From Microbacter sp049976245 (GTDB lineage Bacteria > Bacteroidota > Bacteroidia > Bacteroidales > Paludibacteraceae), in assembly GCA_049976245.1 (NCBI GenBank), contig JBMFIQ010000001.1, positions 62,001 to 126,000 on the forward strand: a stretch of DNA of 64,000 nt, given 5' to 3'. The notes beneath the pieces are model-generated. The model saw only the letters and a list, made by a program, of their open reading frames with translations, did not search any database and was not told the DNA's origin. Below are positions 47,531-56,890 of the stretch, in pieces. The stretch's first letter is position 1. Each line of letters opens with the position of its first letter. The translations under genes were made by a program, and so were the position numbers.

Positions 47531-48379
47531 TCAGTCTAATTGGGCATTTTGAGTATGATAGTTTACCAATCCAGACATGGGTGATTTTTGAATTTGTCCA
47601 ATTTTCATACCAAACTCATTTGCCACTTCGTGCAAAATGTCGGCATAGTGGTAGGCAACAAGTCCCATGAAATGAAGGGGATAATTTCGATAGTCGTATT
47701 GAAGAATGTTTCGGGTGAAGAAGTTTCTAAAATTTTGTTTTACAAGTTCATATACATACGGATGATCCAAATGATCGTGTAAGAAGAATGAAAAAGTAGC
47801 TAAGAATCGGTTTGGGAAAGGTTGTCGATAGACATGTTCCATAATGTCGGATGGCGAAATGCGATATTTTTCGTACACTTCTTGCGCCAATTCCTCTGGT
47901 GCAATATGTTTCATGCAATCGCTTAAAAACATTTTGCCAAGGACGGCACCGCTGCCTTCGTCACCTAAAATATAACCAAGAGGTGAAACATTTTTCACAA
48001 TCTTTTCGCCATCGTAAAAACATGAATTTGAACCGGTTCCTAAAATGCAGCCAAGCCCGGGTTGTTTGCCGAACAATGCCCGGACAGCCGCCAACAAATC
48101 AGTTTCCACTTCGACAGGTGCTCTAAACTGCGTGATGAGTGACGACTTAATGATTTCTTTTTTGTCGTCGGAGGCACAACCGGCTCCATAAAAATAGATC
48201 TGCTCAATCTTTCGTTTAAAAAATGTTTCCGGCAATTGCAGTCGGATGGATCGACTGATTTCACGACGAATCTGAAAATAAGGATTCAACCCTTCCGTAA
48301 AAGCATGCTCAATCACATAAATCCCTTCTACTAAGACCCATTCTGTTTTGGTAGATCCACTTTCCGCAATTAATTTCAT
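47531..48379 (-). CDS. second BadF/NagK-family sugar kinase (GlcNAc- or MurNAc-type)
   Basis: A 282-residue paralog of the murQ-linked kinase, with AESGSTKTEW, CILGTGSNSCFYDG and GDEGSGAVLGK. The two proteins align along their whole length by eye, about half identical. Having two suggests that one acts on GlcNAc and the other on MurNAc. It begins the minus-strand peptidoglycan sugar cluster, but the 493-bp gap suggests a separate transcript. Confidence 0.85.
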   Translation of the reverse strand: MKLIAESGSTKTEWVLVEGIYVIEHAFTEGLNPYFQIRREISRSIRLQLPETFFKRKIEQIYFYGAGCASDDKKEIIKSSLITQFRAPVEVETDLLAAVRALFGKQPGLGCILGTGSNSCFYDGEKIVKNVSPLGYILGDEGSGAVLGKMFLSDCMKHIAPEELAQEVYEKYRISPSDIMEHVYRQPFPNRFLATFSFFLHDHLDHPYVYELVKQNFRNFFTRNILQYDYRNYPLHFMGLVAYHYADILHEVANEFGMKIGQIQKSPMSGLVNYHTQNAQLD

Positions 48380-49114
48380 GAGTGTGTCAATGTTTTAAAG
48401 TCATATGAAACGCATAAGGCAACATTTAATCCATTCATTGAGTTTAAGGAAGATAAAATTTTGTCATGCCATTTCATTGGCAACTGTTTTTAATTCTGCG
48501 CCATCGATGTCTTTTGTCAAATGGCATGCAACCATGCAGTTGCGTTTTCAATTCGTTCGATGAGCGGCGTTTTAACTTCAAACAACGGTTCAATTGTCCA
48601 ATCATGCTCGTTTTTCTTTCAACTTCATGTTTGCATACACATTCTCATCCATGTTCAGACGTTGGCGTAGTGACAAGTTGCAACGTGGTCCCCCTTCACG
48701 GAATGCGCCGATCGAAACAGGTTACTCAAATAAACGGTTTCATACCAATTGAAACAAGCTATCCTCTTTGTAATTTGAACCTTGCAAAAATAAACATTGC
48801 TCTTGAAGAATCATCAAGAAAGGCATCGAATTTAATTATATTATTCTTATTTTAGTCTTAATTAATTCTTTACTGTTTTTCAAGATTTAATTTGCATTAA
48901 TATATCGATCAAATTCTTAATTTACTATCCAGCCAAGCAGGTGAATGATCTAAAAAATGTAATTAATAATTAATAGATGTAAATACATGATAATTATGAT
49001 TTATATAGTTATATTTAACATTGACAAGCGATCAAATTGAACAAATTCAGCGTTACTTTGCATTGAAATAAATCGAATGCAGCTTGATGAAGCTGTTTTT
49101 AATCGTGAAATGAT
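48380..49114. other. intergenic region before the lactate-type oxidase, 735 bp
   Basis: Open frame 48466-48855 has no family features. From 48830 to 49050 the DNA is very A/T rich. A TTACTTTG near 49053 is one base short of the -7 consensus and could be the promoter of the following gene. Confidence 0.5.
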
Positions 49115-51949
49115 ATGTCAGCGATGAATCAATGGATCAACGAAGTACAAAAGATCTTCCCAAAAGAGCAAATTTTTTCCGACATCACCCGACGATTGGC
49201 TTGGGGAACCGATGCAAGTTGTTATCGTCTTATTCCGTCCGTTGTTTTGGTGCCTCGCAATGAAAAGGAAGTGCAATGGTTGCTTCGGTCAGCGCATCAA
49301 TTAAGCATTGGCGTCACGTTTCGAGCTGCGGGCACCAGTTTGTCCGGTCAAAGCATTTCTCCATCGGCGGTTATCGTTGCCGGAAATCGTTGGGAAAAGT
49401 TTAGCGTGAAACAAAACGGAGAAATCATTACGATGCAACCGGGCATCACCGGCTTTCGCGTGAATGAGATTTTGAAACCTTATGGACGAAAGTTTACTCC
49501 CGATCCTGCTTCGCTAAAATCGGCCATGGTTGGGGGAATCATTATGAACAATGCTTCGGGGATGAATTGTGGAACCCATGCCAACAGCGATAAAATGTTA
49601 TTGTCGGCGCGCATCCTTTTGGCAGACGGCACGTTGCTTGACACCGGAGATGAAGAAAGCAAAAAACAATTTCGACGTGATAAGCCCCAATTCCTTGAGG
49701 CATTGGAAACGCTTCGGCAATCGGTTGTGCACAATGAGGCATTGCGTCAACGTATCATTTATAAGTACGGTATCAAAAATGTGATGGGGCTTAATTTGCT
49801 TCCATTGGTTGCTTTTGAAGATCCGTTTGACATCATCACCCATTTAATGGTTGGATCGGAAGGAACGCTGGCTTTTCTGTCGGAAGCAACCATGAAAACA
49901 GCACCTGTTGAACCTTTTAGTGCCAGTGCCATGATCTATTTTGACAACATTCAAACAGCTTGTCGCGCGGTGCAACACATCAAACCCACACCGGCCGTGG
50001 GAGCGGAATTGTTGGATAGAAAAGCGTTGCGGTCAGTGGAAGGGAAAGAAGGAATGCCTGACTATTTGGCCTCATTTGACGAAAATGTAACGGCGCTGTT
50101 GGTTGAAACCAAAGCCAATACAAAAGAAACATTGCAAGCAAACATAGCTCATATTGAACAGGCCCTTGCATCATTTGAAACGCTGATGCCCGTAGAATTC
50201 ACGGATGATGAAGCCATTTACAATACCTGGTGGTCGATGCGCTCCGGCATTTTCCCATCTGTTGGCGGGATGCGACCGGCAGGAACAACCACCATCATCG
50301 AGGATGTGGCATTTCATTTGCATGATTTGCCCGACGCCGCTTTGGCACTTCAGCAAATTTTGGCAAATCACGGTTATTCCGACGGCGTTATTTATGGCCA
50401 TGCGTTGGAAGGAAATTTTCATTTCATCATCAATCAGCGATTTGACAATCAGGAAGATATTAAACGATACGAAGCGTTAATGAATGATGTTGTTGACTTG
50501 GTCACCAAACGATTTGACGGATCACTCAAAGCGGAACACGGAACGGGACGAAACATGGCTCCTTTTGTTGAAACCGAATGGGGAAAAGAGGCTTTTGAAG
50601 TGATGAAACAGATTAAAATGATTTTCGATCCTCAAAACATCCTTAATCCGGGGGTCATTTTCAACGATGACCCAAAAATTCACCTGAAAAATTTTAAATC
50701 GTTTGAGCCCACCAACAAGCATGTGGATCAATGCATTGAATGCGGATTCTGCGAAATCAACTGCTTGACTTCGGGATTAACGCTTTCGGCGCGACAACGC
50801 ATTGTGGTGCGCCGGGAAATATCGCGACTGAAAAAGTTTAGTCCAAATGATCCGTTGATTGGGCAATTAGAAAACGAGTACTATTATTTAGGAAACGTGA
50901 CCTGTGCCGGCGACGGACTTTGTGCCACTTCCTGCCCGATGGGAATCAATACCGCCGAACTGACGCACGACATAAGGCATGATCAGTTGCCGGCTGTTGG
51001 CATAAAAATTGGGCAAATCACTGCCGATCATTTTGCCACGGTCAAAAGCGGCCTGCGTTCGTTATTGTTCTTGGACAACATCGCTCACACGCTGTTGGGA
51101 AGTAAAAACATGACTTGGTTGGCTAACGAAGCTCACAAAATGGGGGCGCCTCTGTGGACTACCGCTATGCCAAAAGCCTACAAAATGAAGAGACGGCCGT
51201 CGTCCGCTTCATCGAATCCGCTAAAAGTGGTCTATTTCCCTAGTTGCATCAATCAAACCATGGGCGTGGCCAAAGAAAATCCCGATCAAACTGCCCTTCC
51301 CGACAAAATGGACGGGTTGTTGAAGAAAGCCGGATATGACATCATTTATCCCGAAAACATGGAGAACCACTGTTGCGGAACCATTTGGGAAAGCAAAGGA
51401 ATGTACGACATTGCCGATCGAAAAAGTTTTGATTTGGAGGAAGCCCTGATCAAAGCAAGTGAAAACGGACGTTATCCTGTCCTTTGCGATCAAAGCCCTT
51501 GTCTTCTGCGCATGCGTGAAAAGATGAAACGACTCAAACTTTACGAACCGGCCGAGTTCATTGAAACATTTCTCGTTGATCGGCTTGAATTTCATCCCAT
51601 CGACGAACCAATAGCCATTCACACCACCTGTTCGATGACAAAGATGCATTTAGGTGAGACATTGTTACGCCTTGCCAAGCGATGCAGTCATCATGTCATT
51701 GTTCCTCAGGAAGTAGGGTGCTGTGGCTTTGCCGGCGATAAAGGATTCACCCATCCGGAAGTCAACCGATATGCGCTTCGAAAATTATCGCCTCAGCTCG
51801 AAGCCTCAAAAGTCAAGTACGGTTATTCAAACAGCCGCACCTGCGAAATTGGCTTAACCACAAACGGGAAAGTCCCTTATATGTCCATCGTTTATTTGGT
51901 TGATCAATGTACAACGGCTAAACCTCAGCATCAAGAAGCGGATAAATGA
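49115..51949 (+). CDS. FAD-binding and Fe-S oxidase, D-lactate dehydrogenase type
   Basis: A 944-residue fusion of a GlcD-like FAD half (RAAGTSLSGQS, GGIIMNNASGMNCG, GSEGTLAF, EHGTGRNM) and a GlcF-like half. The Fe-S part has CIECGFCEINC and CAGDGLCATSCP (two 4Fe-4S sites), followed by two CCG motifs (HCCGTIW, GCCGFAG). Such proteins oxidise D-lactate or a related 2-hydroxy acid and pass electrons to quinone. MurQ in the neighboring cluster releases D-lactate, so a metabolic link is plausible but not shown. The end overlaps the convergent terC gene by 19 bp. Confidence 0.9.
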   Translation: MSAMNQWINEVQKIFPKEQIFSDITRRLAWGTDASCYRLIPSVVLVPRNEKEVQWLLRSAHQLSIGVTFRAAGTSLSGQSISPSAVIVAGNRWEKFSVKQNGEIITMQPGITGFRVNEILKPYGRKFTPDPASLKSAMVGGIIMNNASGMNCGTHANSDKMLLSARILLADGTLLDTGDEESKKQFRRDKPQFLEALETLRQSVVHNEALRQRIIYKYGIKNVMGLNLLPLVAFEDPFDIITHLMVGSEGTLAFLSEATMKTAPVEPFSASAMIYFDNIQTACRAVQHIKPTPAVGAELLDRKALRSVEGKEGMPDYLASFDENVTALLVETKANTKETLQANIAHIEQALASFETLMPVEFTDDEAIYNTWWSMRSGIFPSVGGMRPAGTTTIIEDVAFHLHDLPDAALALQQILANHGYSDGVIYGHALEGNFHFIINQRFDNQEDIKRYEALMNDVVDLVTKRFDGSLKAEHGTGRNMAPFVETEWGKEAFEVMKQIKMIFDPQNILNPGVIFNDDPKIHLKNFKSFEPTNKHVDQCIECGFCEINCLTSGLTLSARQRIVVRREISRLKKFSPNDPLIGQLENEYYYLGNVTCAGDGLCATSCPMGINTAELTHDIRHDQLPAVGIKIGQITADHFATVKSGLRSLLFLDNIAHTLLGSKNMTWLANEAHKMGAPLWTTAMPKAYKMKRRPSSASSNPLKVVYFPSCINQTMGVAKENPDQTALPDKMDGLLKKAGYDIIYPENMENHCCGTIWESKGMYDIADRKSFDLEEALIKASENGRYPVLCDQSPCLLRMREKMKRLKLYEPAEFIETFLVDRLEFHPIDEPIAIHTTCSMTKMHLGETLLRLAKRCSHHVIVPQEVGCCGFAGDKGFTHPEVNRYALRKLSPQLEASKVKYGYSNSRTCEIGLTTNGKVPYMSIVYLVDQCTTAKPQHQEADK

Positions 51950-52989
51950 TCTTTTTTGGGGAAAATCACCGATAACAGCATGCTCACTCCCAGAATGGTC
52001 ACGATGACCAAAAGCGATACCGTTGTGCTGATGGGCAGATGGAAAATGCCGTCGAGTAACATCTTGACCCCGATGAATGAGAGCAGCACCGACAAACCGA
52101 TTTTGAGAAAATGAAACAACCCCATCACGTGTGAAACGAGAAAAAAGAGGGAGCGTAGTCCCATCACCGCACAGATGTTGGAGGAGAAAACAATGAAAGG
52201 ATCTTTTGTCACCGAAAAAATGGCGGGAACCGAATCGACGGCAAAGATCACATCGGTGAATTCAATGACGAACACTACAATGAGCAACGGCGTGATCATC
52301 CATTTTCCCTGACGTTTGACCCAAAAAGCATCGCCGACAAAATCGGGTAGCACCTTAAAATGTTTTGAAGCAAAACGAACCACGGGATGATGCGCCACAT
52401 CGATGTGTTCTTCTTTATTGCGTTCAAGAAACATTTTGATGCCGGAAAAAATCAACAATCCGCCAAAAATCCACAACACCCACTCAAAACGATGAATCAG
52501 AGAGGCTGTGACATAAATGAAAAGGAACCGCATCACAATAGCTCCGAGAATGCCCCAAAACAAAACCCGATGATGATAGGCTTTTGGGACATTAAAACTG
52601 GCAAACAAAAGCAGCATCACAAAAATGTTGTCCACTGAAAGGGAATATTCCAACAAATAACCGGTGATAAACTGAAGAGAAACCGCTTGACGATACTGGG
52701 CTAAGTTCGCCTGCAAGCCCAATGCTTCGTTCAACGACAGATCGTGACCGTGCAACTGATTGATGTGTTGCAATTGTGCAAAAGTGGAGATGCCGTGAAT
52801 GGCTTCACCGTCAAAGCGAATGAAAAGATAGATGCCTAAGGCAAACAAGATCCACACCAAAGTCCAGCCGGTGGCTTCTTTGACACTTACTTCATGACTT
52901 TTCTTGTGTTGAAAAACGCCAAGATCATACAATAACAACAGCAACACCAGCAGCAGAAAAAGACCGAAAAAAAGAATTTCGTTGGACAT
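51931..52989 (-). CDS. TerC/Alx-family membrane protein
   Basis: A 352-residue protein with about nine membrane segments. Motifs EYSLSVDNIFVMLLLFA and VVFVIEFTDVIFAVDSVPAIFSVTKDPFIVFSSN match TerC/Alx, where the conserved acidic residues within membrane helices are thought to handle Mn2+ or other metals. ATG 52989 is the start. It follows the DUF486 gene by 22 bp. It is convergent with and slightly overlaps the oxidase gene. Confidence 0.92.
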   Translation of the reverse strand: MSNEILFFGLFLLLVLLLLLYDLGVFQHKKSHEVSVKEATGWTLVWILFALGIYLFIRFDGEAIHGISTFAQLQHINQLHGHDLSLNEALGLQANLAQYRQAVSLQFITGYLLEYSLSVDNIFVMLLLFASFNVPKAYHHRVLFWGILGAIVMRFLFIYVTASLIHRFEWVLWIFGGLLIFSGIKMFLERNKEEHIDVAHHPVVRFASKHFKVLPDFVGDAFWVKRQGKWMITPLLIVVFVIEFTDVIFAVDSVPAIFSVTKDPFIVFSSNICAVMGLRSLFFLVSHVMGLFHFLKIGLSVLLSFIGVKMLLDGIFHLPISTTVSLLVIVTILGVSMLLSVIFPKKDHLSAS

Positions 52990-53011
52990 CAAATGATTGA
53001 ATTATTGTTCA

Positions 53012-53380
53012 TTATTCCTTAAACACAAAATAGACTGCCGCGACCAGCAGCAACATGGCCACAATGTGATTCCAACGAATGGTAATTCTAAACACCACCA
53101 TAGAGAAGATGATAAACACTACTAACGTGATGACTTCCTGAATCACTTTCAATTGGATCAATGAAAAAGGGCCTCCGTTTTCCCGAAACCCGATGCGGTT
53201 AGCCGGCACTTGAAAACAATATTCAAAAAAGGCTACGCTCCAGCTCAAGACAATAATGGCAAAAATCGGCAGCGATTCAAACCATGAATATTCTCTCAAT
53301 TTCAACTGACCATACCACGCAATGGTCATGAAAATATTGGAAATAGACAGTAACAGAATTGTCAGAAACCCATTGGTCAT
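53012..53380 (-). CDS. DUF486 (DMT-like) small membrane protein
   Basis: A 122-residue protein with four hydrophobic segments. The stretches IAWYGQLKLRE and FFEYCFQVPANRIG are typical of DUF486, a family related to drug/metabolite transporters but without a known substrate. It is directly upstream of terC and likely co-transcribed. Confidence 0.88.
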   Translation of the reverse strand: MTNGFLTILLLSISNIFMTIAWYGQLKLREYSWFESLPIFAIIVLSWSVAFFEYCFQVPANRIGFRENGGPFSLIQLKVIQEVITLVVFIIFSMVVFRITIRWNHIVAMLLLVAAVYFVFKE

Positions 53381-53697
53381 AAATTGTTATACTATAAATG
53401 TCAAATACAATTTTAATAAGTCGTTTAATATGATGCTGTTCAATGCTTACTGTTTCATCATCGTGAGCAAAATGCATCAAGCAAAGATTGTAGGCATTGC
53501 TGAACGAAGTGAACGGCTCTTCTCAAAAACTATTTTCAGTCATTCAATTTGTATCAATATTCTTTGTGAAACAAGAAAGTACATTTCAAAGCTCATTTCA
53601 GCCACATATTGCTTCAAGCAAAAACAGGAAGATGTGATGGCTTTTTTATTTGATAAAATTCAATTTCTTTTTCACAGAAATACATTAAATCTTTGTC
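53381..53697. other. intergenic region, 317 bp
   Basis: Nothing supported. A plus-strand open frame through 53322-53729 lacks protein features and overlaps genes on the other strand at both ends. Confidence 0.5.
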
Positions 53698-54960
53698 TTA
53701 ATGATTGTCTTTGTCACGCAGCAAGGTAACACTTCCTTTAAGTTTGTATTTTTTCCCGTCGGCACCGGTGGCATTGATCAAATAATAATAAACGCCCGGC
53801 GGTTCGAGTCGGCCACTTGACCGACCATCCCAACCGCGTCCCGGATCGTCGGTTTCGAACACTTTACCTGCCCAGGATGAATAGACTGTCATGTGAAATT
53901 GAACAATGGAACGATATGATACGCGAAACTCATCGTTAATGCCGTCACCATTGGGTGTGAACACATTGGGCACATCGATGAACGAATCGCTTACTTTGAC
54001 CGTCAATGAATCGCTGTAGGAACAACTGCTTGTCGCATTGGAAACGGTCAAAACCACTTTGTAGCTTCCTGCCTGACTGAACACATAATGCAAATTTTGG
54101 TCTGTGTAGCGATAGTAAGAGCCCGGCACTTGATTGTTGTAAACAAACCATTCGTAAAATTGTGTAACGGGGACATTGGCGTTGCTCTGAAAATCAACAT
54201 CCAAGGGTGCAGAACCTTCCAATGGGCCGATTTCGCGTCCGGCTTCGTTTAGTGCCGTCCGTTCATTGATGGTGCCGGTCAAATGAGCTTCTACGCGAAC
54301 AGCCTGATAAACCGGCGATGTAACCGAAGGAGTGGCCATGCCAAACGAAGCGGCATATTGATCCCCCGATATGGTAAACGATGTGTTGCAATAGGGAGCC
54401 GGGGTGATGACGGGGTGAACAAGGTCGTTTACCACTTGGGTTTGTGTGATGGAATTCCATGCATTGTTGGAAAATAAAGCGTTGTTGTAAGTCAGCGTGA
54501 ACAATCTTGGCAAGGAATGTGCGCTCCCCAAAGAATCGCGATAGAGCAATGGCGGCACATTGGCCGACACTTGAAGCGAAAGTTGGGAACAAGCGTCCGT
54601 ATTGGTCAAAGTCGGTGCTATGGATGTTAATTGAACCGGATAACGATGATAGTCAATGACCCAGACATAATATTTTTGTCCGTTGGCATTCAGAATGTAG
54701 CCCGTTTCGTCATCTACGGCTATGGAAGGCTGATTGCTCACAAACGAACCATCAAAAGTAGTCCAGAGGTAGCTGTCGGCATGACCGTTGTACACGAGCT
54801 GATTGTCGGCCGTGATGCCGTTGATCAAACAAAGCGCCTGCAAGCCTGCAATGTTGTTTCCGGTGAGCACCAACGCGCGTCCTGTTCCCGTGACAACAAA
54901 CTGTGCATGGCCGATCAACGTCCATCCGAAAACAACCAAAAGCAGGAAGCATTTTTTCAT
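53698..54960 (-). CDS. type IX secreted protein with PKD domain and type B sorting domain
   Basis: A 420-residue protein with a signal peptide ending GHAQ. A PKD-like domain lies near residues 260-340 (FYEWFVYNNQ, VFSQAGSYKVVLTVSN). The C terminus (FIDVPNVFTPNGDGINDEF...GWDGRSSGRLEPPGVYYYLI) is the gliding-motility-associated (type B) sorting domain, so the protein should be exported by the type IX system and attached to the surface. The middle part is not recognised. I use ATG 54960 (MKKCFLLLVVFGW). It follows the 103-residue gene by 37 bp. Confidence 0.9.
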   Translation of the reverse strand: MKKCFLLLVVFGWTLIGHAQFVVTGTGRALVLTGNNIAGLQALCLINGITADNQLVYNGHADSYLWTTFDGSFVSNQPSIAVDDETGYILNANGQKYYVWVIDYHRYPVQLTSIAPTLTNTDACSQLSLQVSANVPPLLYRDSLGSAHSLPRLFTLTYNNALFSNNAWNSITQTQVVNDLVHPVITPAPYCNTSFTISGDQYAASFGMATPSVTSPVYQAVRVEAHLTGTINERTALNEAGREIGPLEGSAPLDVDFQSNANVPVTQFYEWFVYNNQVPGSYYRYTDQNLHYVFSQAGSYKVVLTVSNATSSCSYSDSLTVKVSDSFIDVPNVFTPNGDGINDEFRVSYRSIVQFHMTVYSSWAGKVFETDDPGRGWDGRSSGRLEPPGVYYYLINATGADGKKYKLKGSVTLLRDKDNH

Positions 54961-54997
54961 TTGTATCAAGTTATCAACATGAATCCAGTGCAACAAG

Positions 54998-55309
54998 TCA
55001 CTGCGCTGTTGAAGCATTCATTTTATCCAACTGATCGTTTAACCTGTTGATAGCTTTGGTCAGCTCATCCAATTTGTTTGTAAGCACGTCGTCATTGCGT
55101 GTTAATCCGTCAATGAGCTGATCAATCGTAAGCTGCTCCTTAAAAGTCTCCAATCCTTGCAGAATTTGTTCGCCAATCTTTTGCGCTTTGTCAGGATCCG
55201 TACCCATGCGTTCCTGCAACACTTCACTGATTTTGTCAATGATGACATCCCGTTCGTGCAATCCGGCTACAATGCCCATTTTGAGCAACATGTTTAACGA
55301 TGGTTTCAT
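54998..55309 (-). CDS. small coiled-coil protein of unknown function
   Basis: The 103-residue protein has no signal peptide. The N-terminal part (MLLKMGIVAGLHERDVIIDKISEVLQER) and the C-terminal heptads (LTNKLDELTKAINRLNDQLDKM) predict helices and a coiled coil. It resembles phasin-like or polyhydroxyalkanoate-granule helper proteins in general form only. Two copies of a 22-codon repeated frame lie directly upstream in the same orientation, spaced 21-22 nt from each other and from this start. Downstream is the type IX secreted protein. Confidence 0.7.
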   Translation of the reverse strand: MKPSLNMLLKMGIVAGLHERDVIIDKISEVLQERMGTDPDKAQKIGEQILQGLETFKEQLTIDQLIDGLTRNDDVLTNKLDELTKAINRLNDQLDKMNASTAQ

Positions 55310-55331
55310 ACGTCTATTTTTATTTTTAACA

Positions 55332-55400
55332 TTAAGGATGTATGGAACTCGTCAAATAGTCATTTTCTTGAGCATAAGCTCTTTTTATGGCTCGTTTCAT
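55332..55400 (-). repeat. small-ORF element, copy A (22 codons)
   Basis: An ATG frame of 22 codons ends TAA at 55332. The peptide begins MKR-A-IKR-A-YAQ and ends SS-I-HP. Copy C at 60714 has the same length and matches 61 of 69 bases. The stop lies 22 nt before the start of the 103-residue gene. It may be a microprotein gene, an upstream leader peptide or an RNA/DNA element. Confidence 0.55.
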
Positions 55401-55421
55401 ACGTTTTTTTATTTTGTAACG

Positions 55422-55490
55422 CTAATGATGTATGGTACTCGCCAAAATAGTCATACGCTTGAGCATAAGCGTTTTTATGGCTCGTTTCAT
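55422..55490 (-). repeat. small-ORF element, copy B (22 codons)
   Basis: Same element in tandem, offset by 90 bp from copy A. It has a one-base deletion and a one-base insertion relative to A that cancel, so the frame is still 22 codons and ends in HH-stop. Its A-rich leader resembles that of copy C. A hairpin ACGCTT/AAGCGT with a T-run follows in the plus direction, but this pairing is not kept in copies A and C. Confidence 0.5.
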
Positions 55491-55797
55491 TTGGTTATTG
55501 AGTTTTTTGTTTTTAATGTCATGTTGTCTGATTTGATCTGTCGAAAGCGTTTTTTTCTGACAAATCAATCGATTTCAATGCTTGAAAACAGTGCAAAAGA
55601 TCAATCATTTGATCGAAAAAAACGCAAAAGCCTTGTCCCATATTGTCAACGCTCATGAATCAGCTTGTTCGGGTACTTTTTCATATAAGCCGAAACGGAA
55701 TGAAGGCAAAAAGCAAATGAATATATTTGCTTGAAGCGCATTTACATTCGGTTTGAAAGTTGAACAAATAGATTCGTGGAGCGAAAGTCCGTCGTTG

Positions 55798-56859
55798 TTA
55801 TTGGTTCAACAACGCATCGACGTTTTTTGCCAGCGTCTCAAAAGCTGACGCCATGGGTGATTCATCATTCAAGGCAATGGGACGTCCTGCATCGCCGCTT
55901 TCGCAGACACTTTGCACCAGAGGAATCTGCGCCAACAAAGGCACTTTCATCTCTTCGGCCAGCCGTTTGCATCCTTCTTTTCCAAAAATGTAATATTTGT
56001 TGGAAGGCAGTTCGGCGGGTGTAAACCAGGCCATGTTTTCAACGACGCCCAAAACGGGAACGTCAATGTTTTTGTTGGTGAACATGTTGATGCCTTTGCG
56101 CACGTCAGCCAAAGCCACTTCCTGCGGGGTGCCGACGATGATGACTCCTGACAATTTGACGGTTTGAACCACGGTAAGGGGAATATCGCCCGTGCCCGGA
56201 GGCATGTCGAGAAACAGATAATCTAATTCGCCCCAGTTGGCATCGTTCATCAATTGTTTGATGGCCGTGGTAATCATGGCGCCACGCCAAACCAAGGCAT
56301 TGGTTCGATCGACAAAGAAGCCGATGGATAAAATTTTCAATCCGTACTGTTCGACGGGGACAATCAAATCTTTTCCGTTCACTTTTTCGACGTAAGGCTG
56401 AACTTCTTCCACATGAAACATTTTAGGAACCGAAGGGCCGTAAATATCGGCGTCGAGCAGACCCACGCGATAGCCCAATTTCATCATGGCCACTGCCAGA
56501 TTGGCTGCGACGGTTGATTTGCCAACGCCGCCTTTGCCTGAGAAAACAGCTACAATATGTTTAACGCCCGACAAAGGTTTTTCTTGAACTTTATGTTGCG
56601 CCTCTTTGTTCTTCACCGTGATGTTTCCCACGATCTCCACCTCAGATCCAATGTAAGTCAAGATGGCTTGTTCGCATGCTTTGACAACGGACTTGATGAA
56701 AGGATCGGTGGGTTTTTCAAAAATCAATGAGAAGGAAACCTTATTTCCTTCAATGCGAATGTTGTCTTCCACCATGTTGGCAGAAACCACGTCAACCCCG
56801 GTACCGGGATAACGAACGTGAGACAACGCATCTAAAATTAATTTTGGATAAAGTGTCAT
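55798..56859 (-). CDS. Mrp/NBP35-family iron-sulfur carrier ATPase
   Basis: The 353-residue protein has an N-terminal MIP18/DUF59 domain (about 1-90) and a P-loop ATPase with VFSGKGGVGKST, LDADIYGPSVP and LDMPPGTGDIPLT. These proteins carry Fe-S clusters to apo-proteins. The CxxC motif that binds the bridging cluster in ApbC is not seen; the equivalent place reads WFTPAELPSNKYYIFG with a single later cysteine. The ATG is at 56859. It lies 31 bp after trmB. Confidence 0.92.
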   Translation of the reverse strand: MTLYPKLILDALSHVRYPGTGVDVVSANMVEDNIRIEGNKVSFSLIFEKPTDPFIKSVVKACEQAILTYIGSEVEIVGNITVKNKEAQHKVQEKPLSGVKHIVAVFSGKGGVGKSTVAANLAVAMMKLGYRVGLLDADIYGPSVPKMFHVEEVQPYVEKVNGKDLIVPVEQYGLKILSIGFFVDRTNALVWRGAMITTAIKQLMNDANWGELDYLFLDMPPGTGDIPLTVVQTVKLSGVIIVGTPQEVALADVRKGINMFTNKNIDVPVLGVVENMAWFTPAELPSNKYYIFGKEGCKRLAEEMKVPLLAQIPLVQSVCESGDAGRPIALNDESPMASAFETLAKNVDALLNQ

Positions 56860-56890
56860 ATTTTTCAAATGTTAAAGTTTTGCTGTTTGT

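Larger units (their letters stand above)
55310..55797. other. intergenic region with two copies of a repeated element, 488 bp
   Basis: Two tandem copies of the 69-bp small-ORF element (55332-55400 and 55422-55490) occupy the part nearest the 103-residue gene. The part from 55500 to 55797 holds no recognised gene. Confidence 0.6.

Noticed and set aside
48466..48855. 129-codon plus-strand frame
   Set aside because: Composition unlike a protein, no start context, lies in a promoter-type gap.
55441..55480. Intrinsic terminator in small-ORF copy B (ACGCTT/AAGCGT plus T-run, plus strand)
   Set aside because: No plus-strand gene ends here, and the pairing is not kept in the two other copies, so it looks incidental.
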